Assembly: GCA_014858325.1 (NCBI GenBank)
Contig: RKCM01000040.1
Coordinates: 1 to 21,446, forward strand
From: Oscillospiraceae bacterium
GTDB lineage: Bacteria; Bacillota; Clostridia; Oscillospirales; Ruminococcaceae
DNA: 21,446 nt
Direction: 5' to 3'
This document shows positions 6,756 through 14,109 of this stretch, one piece after another (position 1 is the first letter of the stretch; each line of letters begins with the position of its first letter). The translations under genes were made by a program, and so were the position numbers. Under the pieces are notes generated by a model, which searched no databases, was not told where the DNA came from, and saw only the letters and a list, made by a program, of their open reading frames with translations.

Positions 6756-8495
6756 TTACTTCTCGTCGCGGATGATGCGCGGCAGAAGCATCTGGTGAAT
6801 GGGGCAAATCTTCTCGGGGTTCTGGTAAGCTGCGTCGGTAAAGGCCAGGACGTAGTTGCGCAGAGCCGGCATCTTGACGATCTCATCCACGAAGCCCATC
6901 TTGGCGCAGAATGCGGGCTTGGACTTCTCGTTGTAATCGTTGATCATGGCGTTCATCTTATCGATGGTGGGGCCCAGATCCTTGCCGGCCTTCTTCTCGC
7001 GGACCAGCTTGCCGGTGTACATGGCAGCTGCTGCGGTCTCGCCGTTCATGACGTTGATCTCGGTTGCAGCGGTGCCGATGCTGAAAGCGTTGGTGTCGTT
7101 GCCCTGGGGGCCGCCCAGCACATAGTGTGCGGCAGCGGTGCCCTTGCGCAGGGTGATCTCCATCATGGGCAGGTCGCTGTTCTGGATGGAGTAGATCAGG
7201 CTCTGGCCCAGGCCCAGCAGCTCGGCCTTCTCCGCGTCGTTGCCGACGTCGATGCCGGTGGTGTCCTGCACCCAGATCATGGGCAGCTTGTCGCGGGCGC
7301 ACAGGGTGACGAACTCGTTCATCTTGATCAGGCCCTGACGATACAGCTTGCCGCCGACGCCCACGGAGTTCTCTTTGTACTCGGGGTAGTTCATCAGCAG
7401 ACCCTGCTTGTTGGCCACGATGCCCACCAGCAGGCCGTCGATCTTGGCGATGCCGCAGATCATCTCGGGGCCGAAGCTGGGCTTGTACTCGCTGAACTCG
7501 CTATTATCGGTCAGGCAGGCCAGCACATTGTACATCTCGTAGGGGCGCTTCTTGTTGTTAGGCACGATGTTGTACAGCTCGGTGGGGTCCACAGCAGGAG
7601 CTGCAGGCTCTGCCACACGGAAGAAGTCCAGATCGAACTTGGGCAGCATGTCCAGATACTTCTTCACGCCGGCCACGACGCCTTCCTCAGCGGCATAGAC
7701 CTCACGGAAGAAACCGGTGACGTTGTAGTGGATGGAGACGGAACCCGGGGGATCGCTGCGGACGCCTTCGGTGCTCTTGATCAGAGCCTCGGCGCCTTCC
7801 TCATCGACATAGCCCTTGGGGTTCATGCCGCCCACGATGCCTGCGCCGCCAACGGCCATATTGGCCTTCTGGTGGGCGATCAGGATGGTGGGGCTGATGG
7901 AGTGGTAGCCGCCGCCTGCGGGGTTGGTGCCGTAGATGCCGACGATGACGGGGATGCCCAGCTGGTTCAGCTCCGCATTGCGGTAGAAGGGGGTGCCGCC
8001 GCCGCGGCGGTTGGGGTAGACCTTCTCCTGCTGGTCCAGCTCGACGCCTGCGCAGTTGAGCAGGTAGACGAGGGGGATGCGCAGACGCTTGGCGAGGTCG
8101 GAACCACGCAGCAGGCTGTCGGCCTGGCCGGGCACCCAGGTGCCGGCGTGCTTCTTGTTATCGGAAGCGATGACCATGACCCAGCGGCCGTTCACGCGGC
8201 CCAGGCCCTTGACGACGCTGGTGCTGCCGAACTTGTTGTCATCGGGGTTGTAGATGGTGTTCAGCGGGCACCAGGTGCCGGGCTCCACCAGCAGATTGAC
8301 GCGCTGCATAGCGGTCATCTGGCCTTTTGCGTTCATATCGGCGTCGGCCTTACCGGCGGACAGGGCAGCGCTGGTGATCTCGTCGATCTCGGCTTCGATC
8401 TTCTTCAGTTCCGCCTCGTTCTCGGGGTTGGGACGCACGGGCTTATTGACAGCGGGCATCTTCTGGAAATAGCCCGGCATAGAATAGTTACCCAT
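6756..8495 (-). CDS. gcdA: Glutaconyl-CoA decarboxylase, carboxyltransferase (alpha) subunit
   Basis: GcdA transfers the carboxylate of glutaconyl-CoA to biotin on GcdC, releasing crotonyl-CoA. The 579-residue length agrees with known GcdA (about 587), and the protein has the two-domain crotonase-like carboxyltransferase fold. Glycine-rich loops that form the oxyanion holes are visible in the N-terminal half (NPAGGGYHSIS and AVGGAGIVGGMNPKGYVDE, about residues 191-235) and in the C-terminal half (LRKGTAAAHYVLGGPQGNDTN). The acidic residues and the segment near the N terminus (YFQKMP) are typical of the GcdA group rather than of propionyl-CoA carboxylase. The start ATG follows AAAGGA at about ten bases. 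The gene is 45 bases after gctB and ends the first transcription unit. Close paralogues act on methylmalonyl-CoA, but the neighbours make glutaconyl-CoA the likely substrate. Confidence 0.94.
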   Translation of the reverse strand: MGNYSMPGYFQKMPAVNKPVRPNPENEAELKKIEAEIDEITSAALSAGKADADMNAKGQMTAMQRVNLLVEPGTWCPLNTIYNPDDNKFGSTSVVKGLGRVNGRWVMVIASDNKKHAGTWVPGQADSLLRGSDLAKRLRIPLVYLLNCAGVELDQQEKVYPNRRGGGTPFYRNAELNQLGIPVIVGIYGTNPAGGGYHSISPTILIAHQKANMAVGGAGIVGGMNPKGYVDEEGAEALIKSTEGVRSDPPGSVSIHYNVTGFFREVYAAEEGVVAGVKKYLDMLPKFDLDFFRVAEPAAPAVDPTELYNIVPNNKKRPYEMYNVLACLTDNSEFSEYKPSFGPEMICGIAKIDGLLVGIVANKQGLLMNYPEYKENSVGVGGKLYRQGLIKMNEFVTLCARDKLPMIWVQDTTGIDVGNDAEKAELLGLGQSLIYSIQNSDLPMMEITLRKGTAAAHYVLGGPQGNDTNAFSIGTAATEINVMNGETAAAAMYTGKLVREKKAGKDLGPTIDKMNAMINDYNEKSKPAFCAKMGFVDEIVKMPALRNYVLAFTDAAYQNPEKICPIHQMLLPRIIRDEK

Positions 8496-8540
8496 AGGTA
8501 TTGATCCTTTCTTGTTCCGCTCAAACGCGGGTGACAGAGC

Positions 8541-9347
8541 TTACTTCTCCTTGGGGACCTTGATGAAAGCCTGGCCCGGGTCGATTTCCTCACGGATCAG
8601 CTTGATGATCTCGGGAGAGGGGCCTTCCATCAGCTGGGCACGGGAGACGTCGATCTCAAAGCCGGTGTTCTCCTGCACCATCTCGGGGCTGCTGAACGGA
8701 TAGTAATAAGCCAGATACATCCGCTTGGTCTCTTCGTCGAACTTCATGATGCCCAGATCGGTAACGACCATCTGGGGGCCACGGTTGCCGGGCAGGCCAG
8801 CGCGCTCACGGCCGCCAGGGCCGTCCATCCAGCCGCAGCTGGTGATGTAGTCCACGTGATCGATGAAGCGGCGCTTCTGGTGCTGCATCATGATGACGGT
8901 GTTGACGTAGGTAGCGATGCCGTTTGCGCCGCCGGAGCCGGTGAAGCGGGTCTGGGGCTTGACATAATCGCCCTTGCCGTAGATGCAGGTGGAGTTGACG
9001 TTGCCGTACGGGTCGATCTGAGCGCCGCCGATGAAGGCGATCATCCGATCCTCGTCGTGGATCCACTCGTTGGCCTCAAAGCCCACGAAGCGGACGTTGG
9101 GCCACTGCACGGCGCAGTGAGCCATGAAGCGCAGGTCGCCGACGGAACGGGGGACCTCCACGGGGTTGCAGTCCATCAGGCCGCTCTCCACGATGGGATG
9201 GCAGCTGGGGCAGACCGAACGCTTTGCAACGGATGCGCCGATCAGGGGCAGACCCGTACCAACGATGACGATCTGGTTCTCTTTGATGCTCTTTGCAATG
9301 GCATAAGCCTGCATTTCCTGCTTGGTATACTTAGTATAATCAGACAT
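8541..9347 (-). CDS. gctB: Glutaconate CoA-transferase, subunit B
   Basis: With GctA this forms the alpha2beta2 enzyme that moves CoA from acetyl-CoA to (R)-2-hydroxyglutarate (and glutaconate), making the dehydratase substrate. The 268 residues match the family length. The catalytic glutamate that forms the CoA thioester falls at residue 54 (in PIVESGLMD), the same position as known for the Acidaminococcus enzyme. The GSGGANG loop near residues 137-143 is also typical. The start has GGGAGGG about nine bases upstream. It lies 30 bases after gctA and 45 before gcdA, with no terminator between, so it is co-transcribed with them. Confidence 0.95.
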   Translation of the reverse strand: MSDYTKYTKQEMQAYAIAKSIKENQIVIVGTGLPLIGASVAKRSVCPSCHPIVESGLMDCNPVEVPRSVGDLRFMAHCAVQWPNVRFVGFEANEWIHDEDRMIAFIGGAQIDPYGNVNSTCIYGKGDYVKPQTRFTGSGGANGIATYVNTVIMMQHQKRRFIDHVDYITSCGWMDGPGGRERAGLPGNRGPQMVVTDLGIMKFDEETKRMYLAYYYPFSSPEMVQENTGFEIDVSRAQLMEGPSPEIIKLIREEIDPGQAFIKVPKEK

Positions 9348-9377
9348 TGCGTTTTACCCTCCCTGTTCTCAGTTCGC

Positions 9378-10475
9378 TTAGTGCGTGGTGGAATAACCGA
9401 GATGCGGCTCGACCTTGAGGCGCATCAGGCGAGAGCCGCCGATCTTGTCCAGCAGAGCGGGCTGGTCAGCAACGCTGTACACCCACTTGTCCAGATAATC
9501 CTTGAAGGTCTCGGGGATGAGGGTACCGGCAGCTGCATCCTCAGCAGCCTTCTTTGCGCGCTCTGCAGCGGCAGCCAGCTTCTCGTCCTCGGGCTTTGCG
9601 TCGGCAGCCTTCTGGGCCTTGGCGGCAGCCTTGGCCAGCTGCTTGACGGCGTCCTCTGCATCCTGGTACTTGGAGGCCTTATCGTACTCCTTCAGGGCTG
9701 CATCGTCGTCATCGTAGTAGCCGTAGCACTGAGAGGGCCATGCGCCGTAGGGAGCCTTGACGACTGCGTTGACGCACTCGCCGAAGATCTTGTTGGCGGT
9801 GGGATCCTGACGGATGAACTCGTCGCTGACGATCTCCTCGCAGGTCACGATGACCTTGCGGGCTGCCACAGCGATATCCACATCGTGGAACTCATCGCCC
9901 AGGATGACGCAGGTGCCGTCGGGGCTGGCCTTCTGGACATGGATGATGGCGGTGTCCAGCTTGGGAACGGGAACGGCCACGACCTTCTGGCCCGGCTCGA
10001 AGGGGTTCTCCACCTCGACGCACTTCAGGTTATCGACCTTATCGAGGGTCTTGCGGACTTCCTCGCTGATGCCCCAGTACTTGACGAGGCCGGAGCCCTG
10101 CATCAGACGGACGGGCAGGTAGGGCAGGCCCAGGCTGGCTGCGTGGAGCTGCAGCATCAGGACGTCCTGGCTGTAGTCCTCATAGATCAGCTTGCCCTGC
10201 TCGATGGCAGCGCGGAAACGGCGGCTGACGTTGGTGTAGCCGGAGTTTGCGGTGTAGCAGTTGATGTAGGCCTTGACGCGGCCCTCGCCGATCATGGCAT
10301 CCCAGTCGCCGCCAGCGGGACCGGCCCAGACGGTGAAGTCGGTCTGGCCCTGACGCAGGATCTCATACATCGCAGCGTAAGGCTTGCGGTTGGTGGTGAA
10401 GCCACCGAAGCAGATGCAGTCGCCGTTTTCGACGTACTTGGCAACTGCGTCATGAAGAGACATGACCTTATTCAT
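9378..10475 (-). CDS. gctA: Glutaconate CoA-transferase, subunit A, with Ala/Lys-rich insertion
   Basis: This is the partner of GctB in glutaconate CoA-transferase. The family fold is clear from residues 1-262 (VMSLHDAVAKYVENGD, GGFTTNRKPYA, AYGAWPSQCYGYYD-type endings) and again from about 320 to the end (WVYSVADQPALLDKIGG, LGYSTTH). At 365 residues it is about 45 longer than the roughly 320 of the Acidaminococcus subunit. The difference is an alanine/lysine/glutamate-rich segment at about residues 268-318 that looks like a long charged helix or coiled coil. It sits where family members have a short link before the last domain. Reading frame is intact on both sides, so it is an insertion and not a frameshift. 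GGAGGT lies eight bases before the ATG. The gene follows gcdB by 33 bases. Confidence 0.93.
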   Translation of the reverse strand: MNKVMSLHDAVAKYVENGDCICFGGFTTNRKPYAAMYEILRQGQTDFTVWAGPAGGDWDAMIGEGRVKAYINCYTANSGYTNVSRRFRAAIEQGKLIYEDYSQDVLMLQLHAASLGLPYLPVRLMQGSGLVKYWGISEEVRKTLDKVDNLKCVEVENPFEPGQKVVAVPVPKLDTAIIHVQKASPDGTCVILGDEFHDVDIAVAARKVIVTCEEIVSDEFIRQDPTANKIFGECVNAVVKAPYGAWPSQCYGYYDDDDAALKEYDKASKYQDAEDAVKQLAKAAAKAQKAADAKPEDEKLAAAAERAKKAAEDAAAGTLIPETFKDYLDKWVYSVADQPALLDKIGGSRLMRLKVEPHLGYSTTH

Positions 10476-10508
10476 ACAAAAGACCTCCGTTTATTGAATT
10501 GTATTGGC

Positions 10509-11660
10509 TTACAATTTGAAGACTGTGAGGAAGAAGCCTGCCGCAACGGCCGAGCCGATGACACCGGCCACGTTGGGGCCCATGGCGTGCATCAGCAGGA
10601 AGTTGGTGCGGTCGGCCTTGGCGCCCTCGATCTGAGCCACACGGGCAGCCATCGGCACGGCGGAAACGCCTGCAGAGCCGATCAGGGGGTTGATCTTGCC
10701 GCCGCTGAGGAAGTAGAGCAGATCGCCCAGCAGCAGGCCGCCGACGGTGGAGAAGGCAAAGGCGCACAGGCCCAGAGCCACGATGCCCAGCGTCTGAGCG
10801 GTGAGGAAGTTTTCTGCCTTGGCGGTAGCGCCAACGGTGAGGCCCAGCCAGATGGTGGAGATGTTGCACATGGCGTTCTGAGCCACGTCCGACAGACGAT
10901 CCACCACGCCGGACTCCTTGAACAGGTTGCCCAGCATCAGGCAGCCCAGCAGGGGAGCGACGGAAGGCAGCAGCAGGCTGCACAGCAGCACGACGAAGAT
11001 GGGGAAGACCAGCTTCTCGGTCTTGCTGACTTTGCGCAGCTGGCCCATCTTGACCTTACGCATCTTCTCGGTGGTCAGCAGCTTCATGATGGGAGGCTGG
11101 ATCAGCGGGATCAGTGCCATGTAGGAGTACGCGGCAACGGCGATGGCAGGGATCAGGTTGGGGCAGAGCTTGGTGGCGGTGTAAATGGCCGTGGGGCCGT
11201 CAGCGCCGCCGATGATGCCGATGGCAGCAGCCTCCGTGGGCCGATACAGGCCGGAGAGGTTGGCCACTGCAAAAGCGAAGTAGATGCCGAACTGTGCGCC
11301 GGCGCCCAGCAGCAGGCTGATGGGGTTGGCCAGCATGGGGCCAAAGTCCGTCATGGCGCCAACGGCCAGGAACATGATGCAGGGGAACAGCTCGGTGGAA
11401 ACGCAGGCGTTGTAAACGATGCCCAGAACACCCGAGTTGAAGGTGGTGGTGCCTGCGCCGTATTCCATCATGCCCGTCAGGGGCAGGTTGGTCAGGAACA
11501 TACCAAAGGAAATGGGCAGCAGCAGCAGCGGCTCGTATTTCTTGACGATGGCCATGTACATCAGCACAAAGCTGACGGCGATCATCACCGCCTGCTGCCA
11601 CGTCAGGGCTGCAAAGCCGGACTGCTGGAGCAATCCGCCCAGAATGTCAAATAAATTCAT
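10509..11660 (-). CDS. gcdB: Glutaconyl-CoA decarboxylase, Na+-translocating beta subunit
   Basis: GcdB is the integral membrane subunit that decarboxylates carboxybiotin and exports Na+. The 383-residue protein has about ten to eleven hydrophobic segments. The family signature GGADGPTAIY is at residues 151-160, with the aspartate at 154 that corresponds to the Na+/proton-binding aspartate of the oxaloacetate decarboxylase beta subunit. The other conserved segments, including CNISTIWLGLTVG in the middle and HAMGPNVAGVIGSAVAAG at the end, are present. GAGGAGGG six bases before the ATG fixes the start. It follows gcdC by 15 bases and precedes gctA, so the Na+ pump and the CoA-transferase are in one unit. 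From sequence alone the beta subunits of the oxaloacetate, methylmalonyl-CoA and glutaconyl-CoA pumps are hard to separate; context decides. Confidence 0.94.
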   Translation of the reverse strand: MNLFDILGGLLQQSGFAALTWQQAVMIAVSFVLMYMAIVKKYEPLLLLPISFGMFLTNLPLTGMMEYGAGTTTFNSGVLGIVYNACVSTELFPCIMFLAVGAMTDFGPMLANPISLLLGAGAQFGIYFAFAVANLSGLYRPTEAAAIGIIGGADGPTAIYTATKLCPNLIPAIAVAAYSYMALIPLIQPPIMKLLTTEKMRKVKMGQLRKVSKTEKLVFPIFVVLLCSLLLPSVAPLLGCLMLGNLFKESGVVDRLSDVAQNAMCNISTIWLGLTVGATAKAENFLTAQTLGIVALGLCAFAFSTVGGLLLGDLLYFLSGGKINPLIGSAGVSAVPMAARVAQIEGAKADRTNFLLMHAMGPNVAGVIGSAVAAGFFLTVFKL

Positions 11661-11675
11661 GTTGCCCTCCTCTTA

Positions 11676-12125
11676 TCAGCCGAGAACAACCAGCACAGCG
11701 TCGGTATCCACGACGTCGCCCTTCTTCACGCAGATCTCCTTGACGGTGCCAGCAGCGGGAGCAACGATCTCGTTCTCCATCTTCATGGCTTCCATGGTCA
11801 GCACGGTCTGGCCGGCGGTGACAGCCTGGCCGACGGTAACAGCGATGTCCAGGATGTTGCCGGGCATGGGAGCGGTGACATTGTTTGCACCGCCGGCGGC
11901 AGGAGCAGCAGCGGGTGCAGGTGCAGCGGCAGGAGCGGGTGCCGGAGCCGGAGCAGGTGCAGCAGCCACGGGTGCCGGAGCAGCCACAGGAGCGGCGGGA
12001 GCCACGATGGGAGCGGCAGCGGGAGCCGGAGCAGCGGCAGCAGCGCGGGTCAGCGGGGTAAAGTCGTCGAGCTTCTCGACCTGGACTTCATACTTTTTGC
12101 CGTTCAGGGTGCAGATGTATTTCAT
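11676..12125 (-). CDS. gcdC: Glutaconyl-CoA decarboxylase, biotin carrier (gamma) subunit
   Basis: This 149-residue protein carries the biotin that shuttles carboxylate from GcdA to GcdB. The C-terminal 70 residues are a biotinyl domain with the EAMKMEN motif; K115 is the biotinylated lysine. The first 25 residues resemble the N-terminal stretch of other decarboxylase carriers. Between them, residues 28-77 form an almost pure alanine/proline linker that should be a flexible arm and is likely to vary in length between strains. The ribosome site is AGGAAG about eight bases before the ATG, preceded by two exact copies of a 10-base repeat. It is 58 bases from gcdD and 15 from gcdB, inside one operon. 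Confidence 0.95.
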   Translation of the reverse strand: MKYICTLNGKKYEVQVEKLDDFTPLTRAAAAAPAPAAAPIVAPAAPVAAPAPVAAAPAPAPAPAPAAAPAPAAAPAAGGANNVTAPMPGNILDIAVTVGQAVTAGQTVLTMEAMKMENEIVAPAAGTVKEICVKKGDVVDTDAVLVVLG

Positions 12126-12139
12126 GGGGATCTTCCTTT

Positions 12140-12159
12140 CTTATCTCTTCTTATCTCTT
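12140..12159. repeat. Tandem 10-bp repeat before the gcdC ribosome site
   Basis: CTTATCTCTT occurs twice in direct succession (12140-12149 and 12150-12159), followed by a partial third copy. On the coding strand this is a purine-rich unstructured tract just upstream of the gcdC ribosome site, which could act as a ribosome standby region. Confidence 0.8.
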
Positions 12160-12183
12160 GCTTATCCGTAGCTTTCTTTTGGG

Positions 12184-12471
12184 TCAGGAAAGCTCTTTGA
12201 TGCTCGTGATGCGGAATTTATCGACCGGCAGACCGACCTCTGCGCTGACGGCGCTGATCAGGACTGCATGGACCTCCTCATCGATCGTGTCCTGAGGGAC
12301 AGCCGGTGCGGGTGCTGCCTTATCGTTCTTGCTCTGCACAGCGACCATGACCTTGCCCAGCAGCAGGATGGCCAGGATCAGCAGGCCCAGGCAGAGGAAG
12401 ACGGTCAGCAGACCGCTGGCGCTGAGGAACAGCACCTGCACGACACTGATGCTATCGGGATTGCCCAGCAT
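12184..12471 (-). CDS. gcdD: Glutaconyl-CoA decarboxylase, delta subunit (OAD gamma-type membrane protein)
   Basis: This is a small subunit, 95 residues, with one membrane helix at about residues 9-43, then a short Ala/Pro segment and a soluble tail ending in VDKFRITSIKELS. It has the layout of OadG/GcdD proteins, which hold the decarboxylase pump together at the membrane. I chose the ATG at 12471 because a perfect GGAGGT lies nine bases before it. An in-frame ATG at 12501 and one at 12558 have no ribosome site, and the latter would run through the operator palindrome. It is the first gene of the unit, about 75 bases downstream of a strong promoter. Sequence conservation in this family is low; the assignment rests on layout and context. 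Confidence 0.85.
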   Translation of the reverse strand: MLGNPDSISVVQVLFLSASGLLTVFLCLGLLILAILLLGKVMVAVQSKNDKAAPAPAVPQDTIDEEVHAVLISAVSAEVGLPVDKFRITSIKELS

Positions 12472-12513
12472 GAAGAGAACACCTCCGTTTCTTGTATCCA
12501 TATTGTTTCTTAT

Positions 12514-12532
12514 CAGGAAACCCTGTTTCCTG
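12514..12532. promoter_or_regulatory. Candidate operator palindrome in the gcdD leader
   Basis: CAGGAAAC and GTTTCCTG form a perfect 8-bp inverted repeat around CCT. It lies just downstream of the predicted gcdD start of transcription. A further GTTTC half-site lies at about 12506-12510. The GGAAA...TTTCC pattern resembles sites bound by IclR-family proteins, and the IclR gene is next door. Confidence 0.6.
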
Positions 12533-12546
12533 TATCTCCGTGATGA

Positions 12547-12575
12547 GAATAACACCATAGAACACGCGTTGTCAA
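12547..12575 (-). promoter_or_regulatory. Promoter of the gcd/gct operon
   Basis: On the minus strand a perfect TTGACA (12575-12570) is followed after 17 bases by TTATTC (12552-12547). Another AGGAAAC half-site lies at 12578-12584, directly upstream of the -35 box. The predicted start is near 12540, giving a leader of about 70 bases that contains the operator palindrome. Confidence 0.75.
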
Positions 12576-12685
12576 GTAGGAAACCTCGAAAAATTAATTT
12601 TTGTTAAGAAAGGCGAAAAACGGGCTCTGCTCTTGGCTAAAGTGTACAATTCCCGTCGATTGACGGATTTTGCGCCAAAAGCTTC

Positions 12686-12714
12686 TTGACGGAATCCAAA
12701 AATAAAATTATAAT
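12686..12714 (+). promoter_or_regulatory. Promoter of the IclR-type regulator gene
   Basis: TTGACG at 12686-12691 and a perfect TATAAT at 12709-12714 are 17 bases apart. The start would be near 12721, with an approximately 120-base leader holding the second set of GGAAAC/GTTTC repeats. Confidence 0.82.
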
Positions 12715-12730
12715 GGACTTGTAAATCTCC

Positions 12731-12771
12731 TATCAGGAAACACTTTTTATTTTCCGTTTCTGTGCGGAAAC
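12731..12771. promoter_or_regulatory. Candidate operator repeats downstream of the regulator promoter
   Basis: TATCAGGAAAC at 12731-12741 is an exact copy of 12511-12521 in the gcdD leader. It is followed by GTTTC (12756-12760) and GAAAC (12767-12771), which form an inverted pair and partly overlap TTTCCG/CGGAAA. The position just after the predicted transcription start suggests autoregulation. Confidence 0.55.
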
Positions 12772-12842
12772 TTTTTGATACAGCCCCCCTGCATTTAGAA
12801 ACCCCATCTACCTATTAAAGAACGTGATACGGGAGTGTAAGT

Positions 12843-13589
12843 ATGAATTCCACCGAAAAAGTGGTCGCACTGATGAAGATCCTGGGCCACGAGCCCTATG
12901 TCTACGGTGTGACGGAGCTGGGCGAGATGATCGGCTGCGGCAAAAGCGGAACCTTCAAGCTGCTGAGCGTCCTCGTCAAAGAGGGACTGGCCGCGCAGAC
13001 GGCCGACCACAAATATACCCTGGGCATCATGACCTACCTGCTGGGCAAGCGGTACGAGGAAAACGTAGGCGTCGTGCGCGCCGTGCGGCCCTATATGCAA
13101 AAGCTGCGGGACCTGACGGGCGAGGCCGTCACCTTCGGGATGCTGGTCAACGGCACGCCTACCAGCATCTGCCGCGAGGAAGGGACGAGCCTTGTGCGGG
13201 TCATGTCCCATGTGGGCAACTCGCGGCCCGTGTACGCGGGCGGCATCGGCATGATCCTGGGGGCCTACATGGACCCCGACGACGTCCGCCGGATGCTGAT
13301 GGAGGACCCACCCAAGCCCTTCACCTCCCGCACCATCACCGACCCCTACAAGGTGCTGGAGGAGCTGGCCAACATCCGCAAACAGGGATATGCCGTGCGG
13401 GACGGAGACTTTGATCTGGACACCATCACCTTTGGCGCACCGCTGCTGGACAAAAGCGGCAACGCCTGGGCCGTACTGGTCATGAGCGCGCCCCGCAGCC
13501 GGGTGGACGATATCGTCAAGGAGCGGTATCTGTTCCAGGTGCGGGAGACCGCCAACCAGATCAGCCGGGAGCTGGGCTTCTCCTCCTGA
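12843..13589 (+). CDS. IclR-family transcriptional regulator
   Basis: The 248-residue protein has the two IclR domains: an N-terminal winged helix-turn-helix at about residues 1-65 (GVTELGEMIGCGKSGTFKLLSVLVKEG, then the wing HKYTLG) and a C-terminal ligand-binding domain from about residue 80 (AVRPYMQKLRDLTGEAVTFGML, GAYMDPDDVRRML, the KQGYAVRDGDFDLDTITFGAPL block and a SAP-type strand). The ribosome site GGGAG is seven bases before the ATG. It is transcribed divergently from the gcd/gct operon, and both promoters are flanked by matching GGAAAC palindromes, so it probably regulates the glutamate pathway and itself. The effector is unknown; glutamate, 2-oxoglutarate or a pathway acid are reasonable guesses. 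The thioesterase and EFR1 genes follow on the same strand without an obvious terminator. Confidence 0.9.
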   Translation: MNSTEKVVALMKILGHEPYVYGVTELGEMIGCGKSGTFKLLSVLVKEGLAAQTADHKYTLGIMTYLLGKRYEENVGVVRAVRPYMQKLRDLTGEAVTFGMLVNGTPTSICREEGTSLVRVMSHVGNSRPVYAGGIGMILGAYMDPDDVRRMLMEDPPKPFTSRTITDPYKVLEELANIRKQGYAVRDGDFDLDTITFGAPLLDKSGNAWAVLVMSAPRSRVDDIVKERYLFQVRETANQISRELGFSS

Positions 13590-13674
13590 TCGTCGTTTTT
13601 ATTGTTATTTTATTATTATTATTAAAGGTACGCGGTACCGCCCCATAGAGAGGGATATTGAGAGGGATACGAAG
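13590..13674 (+). other. AT-rich spacer between the IclR-type and thioesterase genes
   Basis: The 85-base spacer is a run of T and TTA repeats followed by the small palindrome GGTACGCGGTACC (13627-13639). I see no proper terminator. A weak promoter could exist in the AT-rich part, but no hexamer pair is convincing. Confidence 0.4.
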
Positions 13675-14094
13675 ATGAACTACTCTGCCATTCTGAAATT
13701 TCGCAATGAGATGAACCCCTTTGCCCAGATGCTCCACATCAACGCCACCGATCTGTCCGAGGGATATGCCCGGGCGGAGATGCCGGTGACGGAGGAGCTC
13801 TACAACCCCCAGGGCGCGGTGCACGGCGGCGTGCTGTACACCCTCTCCGACATTGCCGGAGGCAACGCCGCCGCCAGCCACGGCGAGTGGATCGCCACGC
13901 TGGACGCCAGCATGAGCTATCTGCGCCCGGCTCTGCGCCCCACCAAGCTCATTGCCGAGGCCCACGAGCTCAAGTACGGCAAGCGCGTCTCGGTCTATGA
14001 TGTCAAGGTCACCGATCAGGACGGCACCGTCCTGACCACCGGCACCTTTACTTTTGCCTCTCTGGGGCGGAAGATCGAGGCTGCCGGAGAATAA
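13675..14094 (+). CDS. PaaI-type hotdog-fold thioesterase
   Basis: This 139-residue protein is the size of a single hotdog domain. The signature NPQGAVHGGVLYTLSD at residues 44-59 contains the asparagine, the HGG turn and the aspartate on the central helix that are used by PaaI/YbgC-like acyl-CoA thioesterases. The substrate is a CoA thioester but cannot be named. Its position beside the glutamate pathway suggests a house-keeping role for CoA intermediates, such as releasing CoA from stalled or side-product thioesters; that is inference. The ribosome site is GAGAGGG, slightly far from the ATG. The next gene follows after 15 bases, so the two are probably co-transcribed. Confidence 0.87.
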   Translation: MNYSAILKFRNEMNPFAQMLHINATDLSEGYARAEMPVTEELYNPQGAVHGGVLYTLSDIAGGNAAASHGEWIATLDASMSYLRPALRPTKLIAEAHELKYGKRVSVYDVKVTDQDGTVLTTGTFTFASLGRKIEAAGE

Positions 14095-14109
14095 ACGGAG
14101 GAACAAACC

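Noticed and set aside
6696..8504. A 602-codon plus-strand frame antisense to gcdA
   Set aside because: It is of the same shadow type as the longer antisense frame, and its start overlaps the gcdA terminator hairpin.
8856..11654. A 932-codon open frame on the plus strand, antisense to gctB, gctA and gcdB
   Set aside because: Its composition is the mirror of the real genes (His, Val, Gly, Gln, Ala and Asp rich), it has no domain that I recognise and it crosses three well-supported genes. It arises from strong codon bias removing stops on the opposite strand.
11895..12042. Repeated GC-rich units that could be taken for a CRISPR-like array
   Set aside because: The repeats are codons of the Ala/Pro linker of gcdC. 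There are no spacers of regular length, and no CRISPR array was seen anywhere in the window.
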